The notes under the pieces were generated by a model. It saw only the letters and a program-made list of their open reading frames with translations, had not been told where the DNA came from and ran no database searches. From Parachlamydiaceae bacterium (GTDB lineage Bacteria; Chlamydiota; Chlamydiia; Chlamydiales; Parachlamydiaceae): a DNA stretch of 41,076 bases. The DNA is taken from NCBI GenBank assembly GCA_013816265.1, contig JACDES010000012.1:1-41076 (forward strand), in the 5' to 3' direction. Shown here one piece after another: positions 26,778 through 33,668 of this stretch. The position numbers were made by a program, and so were the translations under genes. How positions within the stretch are numbered: position 1 is the stretch's first letter; the number at the start of each line of letters is the position of its first letter.

Positions 26778-27765
26778 CTTTGAAGCTGGAAATAGTCCTT
26801 GCGATGACATCGAACCAAAGAAAAAAAAGATCGTTGTCATCCCATACAACTCCGACTGGCCTCAAATTTTTATAAGGGAGTCGGAAAAAATAAAAGAGGC
26901 TCTTGGATCTAATTGCATAGCTATTCATCACATCGGTTCTACTTCAGTGCCCGGCCTTTCAGCGAAACAGATAATTGATATGATAGGAGTTGTAAAAGAT
27001 CCAGAAAAGGCTATACAAGCCCTTGAAAGTTTAGGTTTCCGGTATAAGGGCGAGTATAACATTCCGATGCGGTTTTATTTTAGCCGATCAAAAGATGTCG
27101 AAACTAACCTTCATATCTACAAAGAAGGTCATCCAGAGATTGAGTTGAATCTACTTTTCAGAGATTACTTGCGCAAACATTCTGATGCACGAGATGATTA
27201 TGGCGAGCTTAAAAAGAATCTTCTCAAGGAGAAATCTTCTTATGAAAAGAATAATTCCTGTTTTACAGGATATAACTTAGGTAAAGATGCTTTCATCAGA
27301 AAAATACTACTGGCTTCAGGATTTAACCGTATTCGCATCATGAAATGCACACACTACGCTGAATGGGAAGCGGCCAAGTGGTTGAGGAACAAATTCTTTT
27401 TTGATCCTCTGTCGATTTCAGATCCTTACACGCGGACATTTGATCATCCTGAGCATGTTCATCTTATTCTCTACCAGGGAGTCGAAATTATTGGATACGC
27501 TCATATACAGTTTTGGCCCGAGCAAAGAGCGGCTTTACGCATTATCGTCATTGACGAAAATTATAGACACCATGGATTGGGAAGTCAATTTTTACAGCTA
27601 TGCGAACAATGGTTGAAAAGCCAAGGGATCAAATCTCTTCATAATGAGGCTAGACCAAATATCGTCAGTTTTTATCGCAGAAATGGCTACTCCAAAATGC
27701 CTTTTGAAGACCCAAGTGGCGAACCTCCAAGTACTCATGATATTGCGATGGGAAAATTGTTATAA
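26770..27765 (+). CDS. GrpB-like nucleotidyltransferase fused to a GNAT acetyltransferase
   Basis: A 331-residue two-domain protein. Residues about 20-180 are a GrpB/UPF0157 domain of the nucleotidyltransferase fold: IGSTSVPGLSAKQIIDMIGV and ELNLLFRDYLRKH are diagnostic. Residues about 190-331 are a GNAT domain with IIVIDENYRHHGLGSQFLQL as the acetyl-CoA loop and NIVSFYRRNGYSKM as motif B. Both domains look complete. The reaction is unknown; the fusion beside a NUDIX hydrolase suggests modification of a small molecule or nucleotide conjugate. It overlaps the NUDIX gene by eight bases. Confidence 0.88.
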   Translation: MSNFEAGNSPCDDIEPKKKKIVVIPYNSDWPQIFIRESEKIKEALGSNCIAIHHIGSTSVPGLSAKQIIDMIGVVKDPEKAIQALESLGFRYKGEYNIPMRFYFSRSKDVETNLHIYKEGHPEIELNLLFRDYLRKHSDARDDYGELKKNLLKEKSSYEKNNSCFTGYNLGKDAFIRKILLASGFNRIRIMKCTHYAEWEAAKWLRNKFFFDPLSISDPYTRTFDHPEHVHLILYQGVEIIGYAHIQFWPEQRAALRIIVIDENYRHHGLGSQFLQLCEQWLKSQGIKSLHNEARPNIVSFYRRNGYSKMPFEDPSGEPPSTHDIAMGKLL

Positions 27766-27830
27766 ATTATTGAATTAGAAAATTTTTCTCTTCTTGCAAG
27801 CCATATTTTAGGACTTTTCTATGCAGACAT

Positions 27831-27900
27831 TGGGGCATATTGGCATTTGAATAAGACTCCAAATGCCACTATGCCAGTCCTGACCCCAATTTGAACCCAA
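27831..27900. repeat. Family A hairpin repeat
   Basis: TGGGGCATATTGGCATTTGA and ATAAGACTCCAAATGCCACT form the hairpin, followed by CCAGTCCTGACCCCAATTTG. It follows the GrpB-GNAT gene, so this two-gene unit is bracketed by family A sequences (26144 and 27831). Confidence 0.8.
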
Positions 27901-27950
27901 TTTCTATTGAAATAAATTACTCATTAGTAACGATCGACGCTATTTCGTCA

Positions 27951-28006
27951 ACTTGTGACAAACTCATGTCACAACTTGCGAAAAACTTGTGACACAGCTT
28001 GTGACA
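27951..28006. repeat. Cluster of TTGTGACA octamers
   Basis: CTTGTGACA occurs at 27952, 27986 and 27998, and the inverse TGTCACAA at 27967, all within 56 bases. The spacing is irregular. It might be an operator array or a decayed tandem repeat. The surrounding 27901-28258 contains no gene. Confidence 0.5.
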
Positions 28007-28258
28007 AAGTCATATAATCTTCATCCCTTTTGCTTATGATCTGCAAGGACTTCATCGATATGTCTTTTTTTATTTAGATAGCCCAAAATAATATCATATC
28101 AGAGAAGCTTTGAAAAGTTTGAACTTTTAAACCCCTCGGCATCCTTCTTTATCTTATAGAAATAACTATTCTTAAAATTCGGAAATTTTACGGCACATTG
28201 ACCCCAATTACCAAACATTATTTCTTTCTCAATTTCATAATCACAACCACGGCACAAA

Positions 28259-28423
28259 TATACCAAGCTCGGGTAGGATTGTTAATATTTTTGGGCGTGA
28301 AAGCTCCCGCGGTTGAGTGATCGTAAGTCACCCAATATTAGTAATATGGGGTGACTTACGATCGCTCAACCCCGGGACTTTGACGCAGCAAAAATATTAA
28401 CAATCCTACCCGAGCGTGGTATA
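28259..28423. repeat. 165-bp near-perfect palindrome with TATACCA ends
   Basis: Two 82-nt arms (28259-28340 and 28342-28423) meet at a single base. They differ at a limited number of positions, mainly in 28293-28310. The outer ends TATACCAAGCTCGGG and CCCGAGCGTGGTATA resemble the TATACCACGC ends of the shorter family B repeats. There is no coding capacity. 28424-28547 shows nothing further. Confidence 0.88.
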
Positions 28424-28549
28424 ATCAAAAAAAATTCAAAACATACCAAATATACATCCCTATAATTCCACCTGGCATCGTGTGCTCCATTATCCCTCCA
28501 AAAAAGTTATACTTTTACTTTTGTAATTTTTCGAACCCCATTTAATTAA

Positions 28550-28590
28550 AGAAAGCCTAGAAAGATTGCTTTCCATAGATCTTTAATGCT
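28550..28590 (-). terminator. Hairpin after the metal gene block
   Basis: On the minus strand TGGAAAG-CAAT-CTTTCTA is followed by GGCTTTCTTT, about 20 bp after the 53-residue gene. The same stem and tail recur at 30405-30445. A weak T-run makes it a modest intrinsic terminator candidate. Confidence 0.5.
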
Positions 28591-28601
28591 CTTTACTAAG
28601 A

Positions 28602-28763
28602 TTAGCTATTCAAATGCTTATCATTCTCACTTGCATTTAATCGGCGTAATTCCTTTAACATTTTTGCCTGTAAAAATGTTTGGATTATAATCGCAATGCC
28701 GATAACGACCACAAATAACATTGTAACGATCATGCATATCATCATACCCATTTGTTCGTTCAT
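28602..28763 (-). CDS. Small single-span membrane protein, 53 residues
   Basis: The product starts MNEQMGMMICMIVTMLFVVV, continues with a hydrophobic helix to about residue 29, then a basic tail (AKMLKELRRLN) and a polar end. AAAGG lies 6 nt before the ATG, which together with the clear topology supports a real gene. It is the last gene of the minus-strand metal block, 85 bp after the truncated outer-membrane protein. The Met-rich N terminus would suit metal-linked function, but this is speculation. Confidence 0.65.
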   Translation of the reverse strand: MNEQMGMMICMIVTMLFVVVIGIAIIIQTFLQAKMLKELRRLNASENDKHLNS

Positions 28764-28814
28764 AGATAACCTTTGGTTAGTTTTTATTGTTTGATTTTTT
28801 CAATTCTTTTTGCT

Positions 28815-28898
28815 TCAAAATAAAAATATTGGTGGATAAACGAGCAAATTAAGTAAAAATGACGTCACCAATCCCCCAATCATTGAGATAATAATCAT
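28815..28898 (-). pseudogene. C-terminal end of an RND (CzcA/CusA-type) pump
   Basis: Read one frame off the outer-membrane protein ORF, this stretch encodes MIIISMIGGLVTSFLLNLLV followed by YPPIFLF and a stop. That is the last transmembrane segment of heavy-metal RND pumps. Everything before it is gone. It overlaps the 3' end of the 28849-29433 frame, which continues into it out of frame, so the junction is a deletion scar. Confidence 0.75.
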
Positions 28899-29433
28899 CA
28901 AAAAACGTTGAAGCTGTTAACGCTAATTCTAACTTTACTAACTCAAAATCACCTTGCACCTTTTGTGCATACGCTAGAGTAACCTCTCCTTGAAGAGTGC
29001 GTTTGCCTGGAAATTGGAATTTTTGACTAAGTTCAAGTATCTGACCATAGCGCAGTGGTTGGTCGTTAAAGGTTTGATTGCCCATGCTGCCAGGAGCAAA
29101 GGCATAAGACATCATAGGATCATCTAGCGCGATAGCTTGAGGATAACGATAGACAGCTGCTTGCCAAGCCTGTCTAGCAGATTCAATACTAGGATTGCGA
29201 TTAAGAACAGCCCATATCAGCTCATTCCGATCTAAGTCGTTATATTTATCAAAAAGATCAACACATTCATTTTCATCATATTTATTAAAAATACTGCTTT
29301 GCGACATGGATGTAGATAATTCACATAACAACATGCGATACTGGAAATCATTACAAGAATTTCCACAACACCCTGTCAAGACAGTAACCAGTAAATATAG
29401 AATGCAAGGATGCAAAAGCTGAATATTTAACAA
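28849..29433 (-). pseudogene. Truncated outer-membrane efflux lipoprotein (CzcC/CusC-like)
   Basis: 194 residues, of which about 1-175 resemble the N-terminal part of TolC-type metal efflux proteins: a lipoprotein signal ending LLVTVLTGC, then NPSIESARQAWQAAVYRYPQ, SYAFAPGSMGNQTF and LSQKFQFPGKRTLQGEVTLA. Family members are over 400 residues. The frame ends in residues taken out of frame from the RND pump tail (NDWGIGDVIFT). It overlaps the CDF gene by seven bases. A working channel is impossible. Confidence 0.82.
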
Positions 29434-30386
29434 AGATCCCTCACTTGAATTAAATGATAACTCTCACCAGATGCATTGGAGGGATCAACATGAATTATAG
29501 CATTGGAAAGAAAAGGGATATGATGGAAAAGCTGGTGGTGTACTTCTTTAGCAATATGATGCCCTTCTTCGACAGATAATGTTTGATTTACAGTTATATT
29601 TACTTCTGCATGGAGACGATGTCCTAACCAACGAACTCGCACTTCATTGACACTTTCAACCCCTGCGACATGGCTAGATTCAATTGTAATTTTGTCTACT
29701 AGATCAGGGTCTACTCCATCTAACATGCGTGTAAAAACAGCAATTGACGATTCCCAAACAATTTTAAAAATCATCAATGTCATAATAAGTCCAATGATGG
29801 GATCAGCTAATGGATAGCCAAGCCAAACTCCTATAACACTGAATAGCACCCCTAAACTAACTAAACCATCTGTTCTAGCGTGGTACCCATCAGCTATAAG
29901 AGCAGCGCTTCCAATTTCTTTTCCTACCTTAATTCGAAATATTGCTACCCCCTCATTACCAAGAAAACCAATTAATGAAGCAGCAATAATTCCACCTAAA
30001 TATTCAATTTTTTGAGGATGGAAAAAGCGATTAATTGACTCATATCCTGCTACAATTGCGCTAATCAAAATAGTAAGGACAATAAATAATCCAGCTAGAT
30101 CCTCAACACGTCCATACCCATAGGTAAATCTTTTATTTGGCTTTTTTCGAGCAAACAAAAAGGCTATACCTAATGGGATAGCGGTTAAGGCATCTCCAAA
30201 ATTATGAATTGTATCAGCTAGAAGAGCAACGCTTCCAGATATGTAAACTATCAAACCTTGAAAGACAGTAGTAATCATTAATCCAAGAAAAGACCATTTA
30301 ACGGCCCATATTCCACGGCTAGTTGTTAAAATAGAAGGATCGATTATTCCGTGTGTATGCTCATGGGAATGATTGTGAGGAGTCAT
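29427..30386 (-). CDS. CDF-family divalent cation exporter (CzcD/ZitB-like)
   Basis: A 319-residue inner-membrane proton-coupled exporter of Zn2+-type metals. It begins with a His-rich tail (HNHSHEHTH), has six membrane helices, and carries the two metal-site motifs: His61 and Asp65 in TM2 (TIHNFGD) and His169 and Asp173 in TM5 (GYHARTD). A C-terminal cytoplasmic domain follows (LHAEVNITV, IIHVDPSN). HxxxD in both helices points to zinc rather than manganese or iron. It is intact and lies in the metal block between the Met-rich protein and the truncated efflux lipoprotein. Confidence 0.92.
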   Translation of the reverse strand: MTPHNHSHEHTHGIIDPSILTTSRGIWAVKWSFLGLMITTVFQGLIVYISGSVALLADTIHNFGDALTAIPLGIAFLFARKKPNKRFTYGYGRVEDLAGLFIVLTILISAIVAGYESINRFFHPQKIEYLGGIIAASLIGFLGNEGVAIFRIKVGKEIGSAALIADGYHARTDGLVSLGVLFSVIGVWLGYPLADPIIGLIMTLMIFKIVWESSIAVFTRMLDGVDPDLVDKITIESSHVAGVESVNEVRVRWLGHRLHAEVNITVNQTLSVEEGHHIAKEVHHQLFHHIPFLSNAIIHVDPSNASGESYHLIQVRDLC

Positions 30387-30404
30387 TCTTTTTCCTAAAT
30401 TTTT

Positions 30405-30445
30405 TGATTAAAGAAAGCCTGGAAAGATCCAGACTTTCCATTGAT
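30405..30445 (-). terminator. Hairpin between the Met-rich gene and the CDF gene
   Basis: On the minus strand TGGAAAG-TCTGGAT-CTTTCCA is followed by GGCTTTCTTT. The sequence around it closely resembles 28550-28590. It may cause partial termination within the metal block. Confidence 0.5.
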
Positions 30446-30448
30446 TTT

Positions 30449-30784
30449 TTAGCGCTGGTTATACATGCCTTGATCCTGTTGCATTCTTCCAGTATTCATG
30501 TTCATGCCGCGATCTTGTTGCATTTGGCTTTGACCATTCATCATCTTTTGGCGCATCATTTGCATCTCTGTATTTAGCACTCTTAGAACAAAAGCCCTTT
30601 GTTGGGCATCAAGCTTATCGTACATAGCTTTGTCTTGATTGTTTAGATGAGAGTAAAGATCATTTTCTGTCATGATCATTTTCATATTCATCATTTGAGA
30701 TGAATTGTTGTCATTCATCATATTGTCATTCATCGGCATTGAGTAAGCTTGTGAGCTAACTGTTAATAGACATAATGAAGACAT
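30449..30784 (-). CDS. Met-rich exported protein of the metal block
   Basis: 111 residues, over one sixth of them Met, in clusters such as MNDNMMNDNNSSQMMNMKMI and TEMQMMRQKMM, a composition typical of periplasmic Cu(I) binding. The central ENDLYSHLNNQDKAMYDKLD resembles small proteins found next to multicopper oxidases in amoeba-associated bacteria. The start is problematic: ATG 30784 gives a signal peptide without its positive N terminus. An AAGGAG and a KKK-coding stretch lie upstream in another frame (30790-30815), so the original start has probably been lost by a one-base change. Confidence 0.7.
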   Translation of the reverse strand: MSSLCLLTVSSQAYSMPMNDNMMNDNNSSQMMNMKMIMTENDLYSHLNNQDKAMYDKLDAQQRAFVLRVLNTEMQMMRQKMMNGQSQMQQDRGMNMNTGRMQQDQGMYNQR

Positions 30785-30864
30785 GACTGTTAACTAATTT
30801 TTTCTTATAAACTCCTTTTGATTTGTTAGGGCCTCTCGTAAAAACACTATTGTTCTTTACGAGT

Positions 30865-31245
30865 TTAATGAGCACTATGAGCAGCCGAACAAGATTCAGC
30901 GCAGCGAGTACAAACTTCTGCACATTCTTGACAATGTTCAACTTTCATTTTTTTACACTCCTCTGCACATCGTTTACATATTTGTGCACACAGATCCATG
31001 ATTTGGTGCTGGAATTCTGACTGGCTGCTTTTAGCTTTTATAGCTAATGAGCATATGTCAGCGCATTCTGCACATAAAACCGCTGTTTTCTTCTGACCCT
31101 CGTCAATACATTTTTTAGCACAAGCTGCAGAAACACTCATGCATTCCATTAATTGTTGCGTTTCTTTAGAATCTATTTGAGGAAATGAGGCATGTTCTGA
31201 ACAGCAGCCTTTATTGTTTCCCTTGTTATTTTCTTTGTTATGCAT
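30865..31245 (-). CDS. Cys-rich four-helix copper-binding protein (DUF326-type)
   Basis: 126 residues from ATG 31245, preceded by AGGGG. The motif pattern is CMSVSAACAKKCIDEG, then LCAECADICSLA, LCAQICKRCAEECKK and CQECAEVCTRCAESC, which places cysteine pairs along each helix of a four-helix bundle. Proteins of this architecture store many Cu(I) ions. No signal peptide is seen, so cytosolic copper buffering is likely. The polar N-terminal extension (NNKGNNKGCC) is unusual. It lies between the DUF2231 protein and the Met-rich protein in the metal block. Confidence 0.88.
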   Translation of the reverse strand: MHNKENNKGNNKGCCSEHASFPQIDSKETQQLMECMSVSAACAKKCIDEGQKKTAVLCAECADICSLAIKAKSSQSEFQHQIMDLCAQICKRCAEECKKMKVEHCQECAEVCTRCAESCSAAHSAH

Positions 31246-31270
31246 AAAAAAGCCCCTGTTGTGGTTTTGA

Positions 31271-31852
31271 TTAAAGAGGTGGATGCATATGGTACGGTCC
31301 AAATGTCATCCCTCCTCCGAAAAATCCTGTAATATTGATCATCAAAAATAAAAGAATCAAGCAACTGTAATAAAGCCTACTGATTCCAAAAAGTTCTCTG
31401 ATAAATAACACTGCGATAGTGAAAATAGCTGTTGATATTCCAAACCACATGTGCCACCAAAGGAATGTTTCCATTAGACCGGAATAGGAAGCTGAGTAGC
31501 TATAAATTAATCCAAGTATAGCTGTAGGTGGTGCTATAATTGATGCCGCGATCAACATGAAGCGAGACGAAATTTCAAACATCGCCTTTTTAGCTATAAC
31601 AAATAAAAGTTCAGAGATAGCTACCATATTAATCAAAGCAATGGGAAAATGTAAAACTATCAAGTGAAAACTTCCCAGCCATTGTATCCAAGTTAGAGGC
31701 CTTCCTCCTTCATTGGATTGCTTAACCTTTTCTTGAACATTCTCTATTTGTTGGATAGTTTCTTTTTGCATTTGTTTTTGCTCTTGATGTCCTTCATGTG
31801 CGAAAAGAACTAAGCTAAAAAAGATAAAACATAGAAGAAAGAAAAGTTTCAT
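31271..31852 (-). CDS. DUF2231-like membrane protein of the copper block
   Basis: 193 residues from ATG 31852, directly after the oxidase stop (TAAGATG); the longer frame to 31960 would overlap the oxidase and is rejected. A signal peptide (about 1-18) is followed by AHEGHQEQKQMQKE, a His/Gln/Met-rich segment, and then four membrane helices with LHFPIALINM and WWHMWFGIS. Small four-helix proteins of this kind are commonly encoded beside multicopper oxidases and metal efflux genes; biochemical role unknown. Confidence 0.78.
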   Translation of the reverse strand: MKLFFLLCFIFFSLVLFAHEGHQEQKQMQKETIQQIENVQEKVKQSNEGGRPLTWIQWLGSFHLIVLHFPIALINMVAISELLFVIAKKAMFEISSRFMLIAASIIAPPTAILGLIYSYSASYSGLMETFLWWHMWFGISTAIFTIAVLFIRELFGISRLYYSCLILLFLMINITGFFGGGMTFGPYHMHPPL

Positions 31853-31853
31853 C

Positions 31854-33668
31854 TTAGTGTCCCATGTTTGATTGCATTTGATTGCTTTCATTCTGGTGTG
31901 GCATGTCCACATCATGACACATCCCCTGAATATTTCCCATTTTTGTACCATGATCACCATGCATATGACCCATGCTATCTTCTGGCTTGCTCTGCATCCA
32001 GTTTCCTTCTTGATGATTGGGCTCCAGTTTGTTATCCTCTTGACTAAACCAACTTTCTATGCTCCTCTCAGTATGAGAAGCATTTTGCATATTATTCATA
32101 CTAGACATGTTAGGAATTATAGAATTCATATTATTTTGCATTCCGTTCATTTTAGAAGGATTATGGTTCATCGGTGTATTATCCATGCTTTGGTTATCCA
32201 TATTCATATTATTTTGCATCTTCATTCCACGCATGTGGCTACCCATATTGTCTGTAGCATTAACAGACTCTGCGACCGTGCCTGGAGGGTGTTGGTACCA
32301 ACCAGGATCTGCATAACTGGTTAAATTATCCCTCACTTTAAAAATCGTAAACATTCCCCCCATTTCAATTACACCGAAGGGGCCTGGACTACCCATGGGG
32401 GAGAGGTTTGATGGGTATTTCATTTTGAATCCCATATCCTTCATCTCCTTCGTTCCATACATTTCAAACATATCGCTCATCCCATTGATATTCATCAGAC
32501 CCATGAAGTCTGGAAAAAATTGTCTAATGCGCTCTTCGAGATCTTGTTTGTTTATTCCTGTTAAGTTGGGAAGATCATGCTGCATTTGATTCATTGTATG
32601 GTGTGATTTATGACAATGTATGGCCCAGTCTCCTGGGTTATCTGCAATGAGTTCAATATCCCTCGTCTCACCGGAAGCCACAAGTACTGTAACTTCACTA
32701 TATTGAGCTGCCGGAGGCAATCTTTTACCTCCTCTTCTTGTCACTAAAAATTCATGACCATGTAAATGAATGGGATGAGTGCCCATCATTACATTTCCAA
32801 AACGAATGCGTACACGATCGCCTGTTTTAACAACCAAGGACTCTATCTTGGGATATAGAGTGCTGTTAAAAGTAAAAAGGTTAAAGTCGAGCATTTCAAA
32901 TGGAATAGGAGTTTTAGCACCCATTGGAATACGCCATTCATGTAAAAAAATTGCAAAATCACGATCTATTGGCGGATTATCGCCATCTTTGGGGTGAATA
33001 ATGAAAAAACCTTCCATACCAAGTGCAATTTGAGTAATTTCATCGGCATGTGGGTGATACATAAATGTACCATTCTGTTTGAGAGTAAACTCATATTTGA
33101 ATGTATCACCTGGTGGAATACCCTTTTGATTTAACCCCACCACTCCATCCATCCCATTAGGTAAAATAATTCCATGCCAGTGAACGGATGTAGGTTCATT
33201 CAGTTTGTTGGTGACAAGAATTCTAACACGATCTCCTTCAACAGCTTCAATCGTTGGACCTGGACTTGATCCATTATAACCCCAGCAATTGACCCAGAAT
33301 CCGGGTGCAAATTCTCTTTGGATCGGCTCAGCAATAAGATGAAAGACTTTTACTTCCCCATCCATTGTCCAGGGAAGAGAACCTACATTTGGAGTGATAA
33401 CAGATGGATGCCTAAGAACTCCTTCTGGATGGGTTTCTTTTTTAATTTTAACAATTGTTTTATTTTGAATGTCATTTTTGTTAGATTCCATTTGCATATT
33501 GTCATTCATGGGCATCTCTGAATGATTCATCTCTTGCGTAGGTTCCATAACAGGCGTATTAGATTGATGCATTTTGGAATTGAGAGAATACATACGATGC
33601 TCCATTTGCCCATGAAGCGAGAATGAACAAAGAAATCCTAAAAAAGTTAATGTATGGTAAATTTTCAT
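31854..33668 (-). CDS. Multicopper oxidase (CopA/CueO-like) with Met-rich tail
   Basis: A 604-residue exported laccase-type enzyme likely to oxidise Cu(I) to less toxic Cu(II). The four copper motifs are complete: HWHG (163-166), HPHAD (205-209), HPIHLHGH (298-305) and HCHKSHHTMNQM (351-362), the last holding the type 1 Cys, His and Met. A signal peptide covers residues 1-20. Residues 21-75 and 470-604 are rich in Met, His and Asn and could bind extra copper. The type 1 motif lies well before the C terminus because of this long tail. It overlaps the outer-membrane gene by four bases. Confidence 0.93.
   Translation of the reverse strand: MKIYHTLTFLGFLCSFSLHGQMEHRMYSLNSKMHQSNTPVMEPTQEMNHSEMPMNDNMQMESNKNDIQNKTIVKIKKETHPEGVLRHPSVITPNVGSLPWTMDGEVKVFHLIAEPIQREFAPGFWVNCWGYNGSSPGPTIEAVEGDRVRILVTNKLNEPTSVHWHGIILPNGMDGVVGLNQKGIPPGDTFKYEFTLKQNGTFMYHPHADEITQIALGMEGFFIIHPKDGDNPPIDRDFAIFLHEWRIPMGAKTPIPFEMLDFNLFTFNSTLYPKIESLVVKTGDRVRIRFGNVMMGTHPIHLHGHEFLVTRRGGKRLPPAAQYSEVTVLVASGETRDIELIADNPGDWAIHCHKSHHTMNQMQHDLPNLTGINKQDLEERIRQFFPDFMGLMNINGMSDMFEMYGTKEMKDMGFKMKYPSNLSPMGSPGPFGVIEMGGMFTIFKVRDNLTSYADPGWYQHPPGTVAESVNATDNMGSHMRGMKMQNNMNMDNQSMDNTPMNHNPSKMNGMQNNMNSIIPNMSSMNNMQNASHTERSIESWFSQEDNKLEPNHQEGNWMQSKPEDSMGHMHGDHGTKMGNIQGMCHDVDMPHQNESNQMQSNMGH

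Noticed and set aside
27951..28006. Possible CRISPR-like array
   Set aside because: The repeat units are only 8 bases with irregular spacing and one inverted copy; no cas genes are present anywhere in the window.
30353..30577. Plus-strand frame with a His-rich end opposite the Met-rich protein
   Set aside because: Antisense artefact of Met-rich codons in the 30449-30784 gene.
31872..32324. Long plus-strand frame rich in His and Ile opposite the multicopper oxidase
   Set aside because: It mirrors the Met/Asn/His-rich coding of the oxidase tail on the other strand, where CAT and ATG repeats keep the antisense frame open. It has no family likeness.
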